Below are positions 6,235-7,602 of a stretch of DNA of 7,602 nucleotides, in pieces (position 1 is the stretch's first letter; the number at the start of each line of letters is the position of its first letter). Location: assembly GCA_016207545.1 (NCBI GenBank), contig JACQPO010000208.1:1-7602 (forward strand), given 5' to 3'. A program made the translations under genes and the position numbers. Under the pieces are notes generated by a model that saw nothing but the letters and a program-made list of their open reading frames with translations, did no database searches and was not told the DNA's origin. This stretch comes from Methanobacteriota archaeon (lineage in GTDB: Archaea; Thermoplasmatota; Thermoplasmata; RBG-16-68-12; EA-27).

Positions 6235-6921
6235 GTGGCGCGCGGCATCGGACGCGCGATGGAGAAGGCCCTCGCGCGCAAGGGGGAGGAGCCCGTTCCG
6301 GAAACGCGGGAGTCCCTCCTCATGCACCCGCAGCGCCGGGAGCTGTTCCGTCTCCTGTGCCTCCGCCCGTGCGCGACCGTGGGCGAGCTCGCCCGGGAGG
6401 CGAAGCTGTCCGCAAACGCGGTCCGGTGGCACCTCGAACGGCTCGCCGCGGCGAACCTGATCGTCCGGGACGGGTCGTCGTACTATCCCAAGGGGTTCAT
6501 CGAGCCGACGGACCGTCCCCTGTTCCGCACCCTTGCGGAGCCGACCGCGCGGGGCGTGTTCCGCGCGGTCCTCGAGGCACCGGGATCCACGCAGAAGGAA
6601 CTCGTCGAGGTCCTCGGGGTGAGCCGCCAGTCCGTGTTCAAGGTCGCGAGCCTCCTCGAGGAACGGGAGCTCGTGTCCTCGATCGAGGACGGGCGATTCC
6701 GGCGGTACTACCCGACGGGCCTCTTGTTCACGCGGCGGGAGGACAACCGGCCCAAGGCGCGGGCGTTTGCGGACTCGCTCCTCAAGCGGCTCCACGCCGG
6801 CGGGTTGGCCCCCCACGTGCTCCGCCACACGGACCGGCAGTTCCTCGTCCGCATCGCGTGGGGCCGCGCCGCGGAGCTGCTCGACCTTCCGATGGACCCG
6901 TTCACGACTGCCCTCCAGTGA
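6235..6921 (+). CDS. Predicted transcription regulator with two tandem winged-helix domains
   Basis: This 228-residue protein has two winged helix-turn-helix units. The first covers about 31-87: it starts HPQRRELFRLL, the helix-turn-helix is ATVGELAREAKLSANAVRWHL, and the wing is DGSSYYPKG. The second covers about 97-163: GSTQKELVEVLGVSRQSVFKV, with wing EDGRFRRYYP. Each closes with the Tyr-Tyr-Pro strand typical of ArsR/MarR-like archaeal regulators. An Arg-rich N-terminus precedes the first unit and a helical tail of about 65 residues follows the second. No membrane segment or metal-binding cysteine cluster is visible. Predicted archaeal regulators with two HTH units are a known architecture, but their targets are generally unknown. 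Pairing with a KaiC-like ATPase suggests that ATP-dependent interaction controls DNA binding. The palindrome just past its stop codon could be its own or the next gene's operator. Confidence 0.88.
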   Translation: MARGIGRAMEKALARKGEEPVPETRESLLMHPQRRELFRLLCLRPCATVGELAREAKLSANAVRWHLERLAAANLIVRDGSSYYPKGFIEPTDRPLFRTLAEPTARGVFRAVLEAPGSTQKELVEVLGVSRQSVFKVASLLEERELVSSIEDGRFRRYYPTGLLFTRREDNRPKARAFADSLLKRLHAGGLAPHVLRHTDRQFLVRIAWGRAAELLDLPMDPFTTALQ

Positions 6922-6935
6922 CACAGAATTCTGTG
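6922..6935. repeat. Perfect 14-base palindrome directly after the wHTH stop codon
   Basis: CACAGAATTCTGTG is fully self-complementary and starts at the base following the TGA at 6919-6921. As DNA it is a good shape for a dimeric winged-helix operator; as RNA it could form a loop-less or small-loop hairpin. No T-run follows, so it is not a typical intrinsic terminator. Confidence 0.6.
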
Positions 6936-6936
6936 C

Positions 6937-6949
6937 GACACGCGTTGTC
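6937..6949. repeat. Second, imperfect dyad next to the 14-base palindrome
   Basis: GACA and TGTC arms flank the self-complementary core ACGCGT, with one base of asymmetry. It is separated from the first palindrome by a single base. Together the two dyads span 28 bases and lie about 40-65 bases upstream of the next gene's TATA box. Confidence 0.4.
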
Positions 6950-6987
6950 ATTCTACCCAATGGTGCCGATACCCACGCGGTAGGCCC

Positions 6988-6995
6988 TTTATATA
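6988..6995 (+). promoter_or_regulatory. TATA box of the HhH/zinc-ribbon gene
   Basis: TTTATATA is a textbook archaeal TATA element in GC-rich surroundings, centred about 27 bases before the ATG at 7019. The transcript should be leaderless, and no Shine-Dalgarno motif precedes the ATG. Confidence 0.85.
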
Positions 6996-7018
6996 CCGGA
7001 TCCGACGCGCACCGTGCG

Positions 7019-7602
7019 ATGGACGAGGAATACCTCTCCTGGTTGGGACTCATCCCGGGCGTCGCCCGACGTCGGGCGATGGCCCTGGCGGAGCGGTTCC
7101 CGTCCGTCGAGGCCCTGCGCGCGGCGAGCGTGGAGGACATCGCGTCCGTCGAGGGGATCGGCCCCGTGCTCGCCCGGAGGATCAAGGACTTCGCGGGGGC
7201 ATCTCGGGAGGAGGCGGACTTCTCGCGATCGAACGAGGCCTTCCTCTACCTGTGCCCCGCGTGCGGCGCGCTCATCGCGAAGCACGCAACCGTGTGTCCA
7301 ATCTGCCGAGCGGAACTCGAGGGCGGGGAAATGCCGGAACCGGCACCCGCCCCCGAGGCCGAGGTCCTCCAAGCGCTGCGACAAGCGCTGAACTTGTGTC
7401 CGTCGTGCGGCGCGTTCGTCGGGGAAGGCGCGGCACCGTGTCCCCTCTGCGGCGCCACCCTGGAGGGGGAGGACGCCGCGGTGCCCGCCGTCGCGGAGGA
7501 GGCCGCGCCCTTGCCGCCGGAGGCGATCTCGAGCGAGCCCTCCCTGTACCTCTGCACGATGTGTGGCGCGTTCCTGCTCCCGCAGGACCGGAAGTGCCCC
7601 GC
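7019..7602 (+). CDS. Helix-hairpin-helix protein with repeated zinc ribbons (3' truncated)
   Basis: The reading frame is open from the ATG at 7019 to the window end (194 codons). Residues 1-60 hold two helix-hairpin-helix motifs (LGLIPGVARRRAMALAERF and IASVEGIGPVLARRIKDF), a fold that binds DNA non-specifically in repair and recombination proteins. Zinc ribbons follow with near-identical layout: C79-P-A-C82-G-A with C93/C96; C127-P-S-C130-G-A with C141/C144; and C179-T-M-C182-G-A with C193 at the window edge. The ribbons recur about every 48-52 residues, separated by acidic Pro/Ala-rich linkers that are probably flexible. A leaderless start follows a strong TATA box. The family is not one I can name. 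It could be a DNA- or RNA-binding or repair accessory protein, and further ribbons or a membrane domain may lie past the window. Confidence 0.82.
   Translation, partial: MDEEYLSWLGLIPGVARRRAMALAERFPSVEALRAASVEDIASVEGIGPVLARRIKDFAGASREEADFSRSNEAFLYLCPACGALIAKHATVCPICRAELEGGEMPEPAPAPEAEVLQALRQALNLCPSCGAFVGEGAAPCPLCGATLEGEDAAVPAVAEEAAPLPPEAISSEPSLYLCTMCGAFLLPQDRKCP

Noticed and set aside
5337..6323. 328-codon minus-strand open frame opposite the KaiC-like gene
   Set aside because: Antisense to an ATPase with intact Walker motifs; translation has no domain signs.
6208..7185. 325-codon minus-strand open frame opposite the wHTH gene and the HhH start
   Set aside because: It crosses two genes with clear domains and a strong plus-strand TATA box; low-complexity Arg/Glu/Pro-rich product.
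1..7602. Mobile element, defence system or CRISPR array
   Set aside because: No direct-repeat array, terminal inverted repeats, transposase/integrase motifs or known defence domains are visible; gene content is chromosomal housekeeping plus regulators.

Overview
The window is GC-rich archaeal chromosome. The strongest taxonomic marker is a full-length large subunit (DP2) of family D DNA polymerase, an enzyme known only from archaea and absent from the Sulfolobales-type crenarchaea. Other archaeal signs are TATA boxes placed about 27 bases before start codons (leaderless transcripts), a KaiC-like ATPase, a tandem winged-helix regulator, and several small zinc-ribbon proteins. High GC with this gene mix would suit an uncultured euryarchaeal or Thermoplasmatota-like lineage, but that placement is inference.

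Layout. Bases 2-259 are the 3' end of a plus-strand sugar-nucleotidyltransferase (left-handed beta-helix tail). It converges, with a 3-base gap, on a minus-strand UPF0016/GDT1-type cation transporter (263-835). That gene is divergent from a small plus-strand zinc-ribbon membrane protein (915-1304). This in turn converges, again with a 3-base gap, on the minus-strand PolD large-subunit gene (1308-4649). A 303-base non-coding stretch (4650-4952) holds the PolD promoter, two potential hairpins and the promoter of a plus-strand thioredoxin (4953-5303). After a TATA box comes a two-gene operon: a KaiC-like ATPase that starts with GTG (5364-6233), and a dual winged-helix DNA-binding protein (6235-6921) whose start lies 1 base after the ATPase stop. 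A 97-base spacer carries a perfect 14-base palindrome, a second imperfect dyad and a strong TATA box. The last gene (7019 to beyond the window end) encodes two helix-hairpin-helix motifs followed by at least three repeated zinc ribbons.

Functionally the region is mixed: replication (PolD), redox (thioredoxin), cation homeostasis (UPF0016), surface-sugar activation (nucleotidyltransferase), a probable ATPase/transcription-factor signalling pair, and a probable nucleic-acid-binding HhH/zinc-ribbon protein. I see no transposase, integrase, CRISPR array, tRNA or rRNA. The least familiar items are the KaiC/dual-wHTH pair with its flanking palindromes and the HhH plus multi-ribbon protein cut by the window end.
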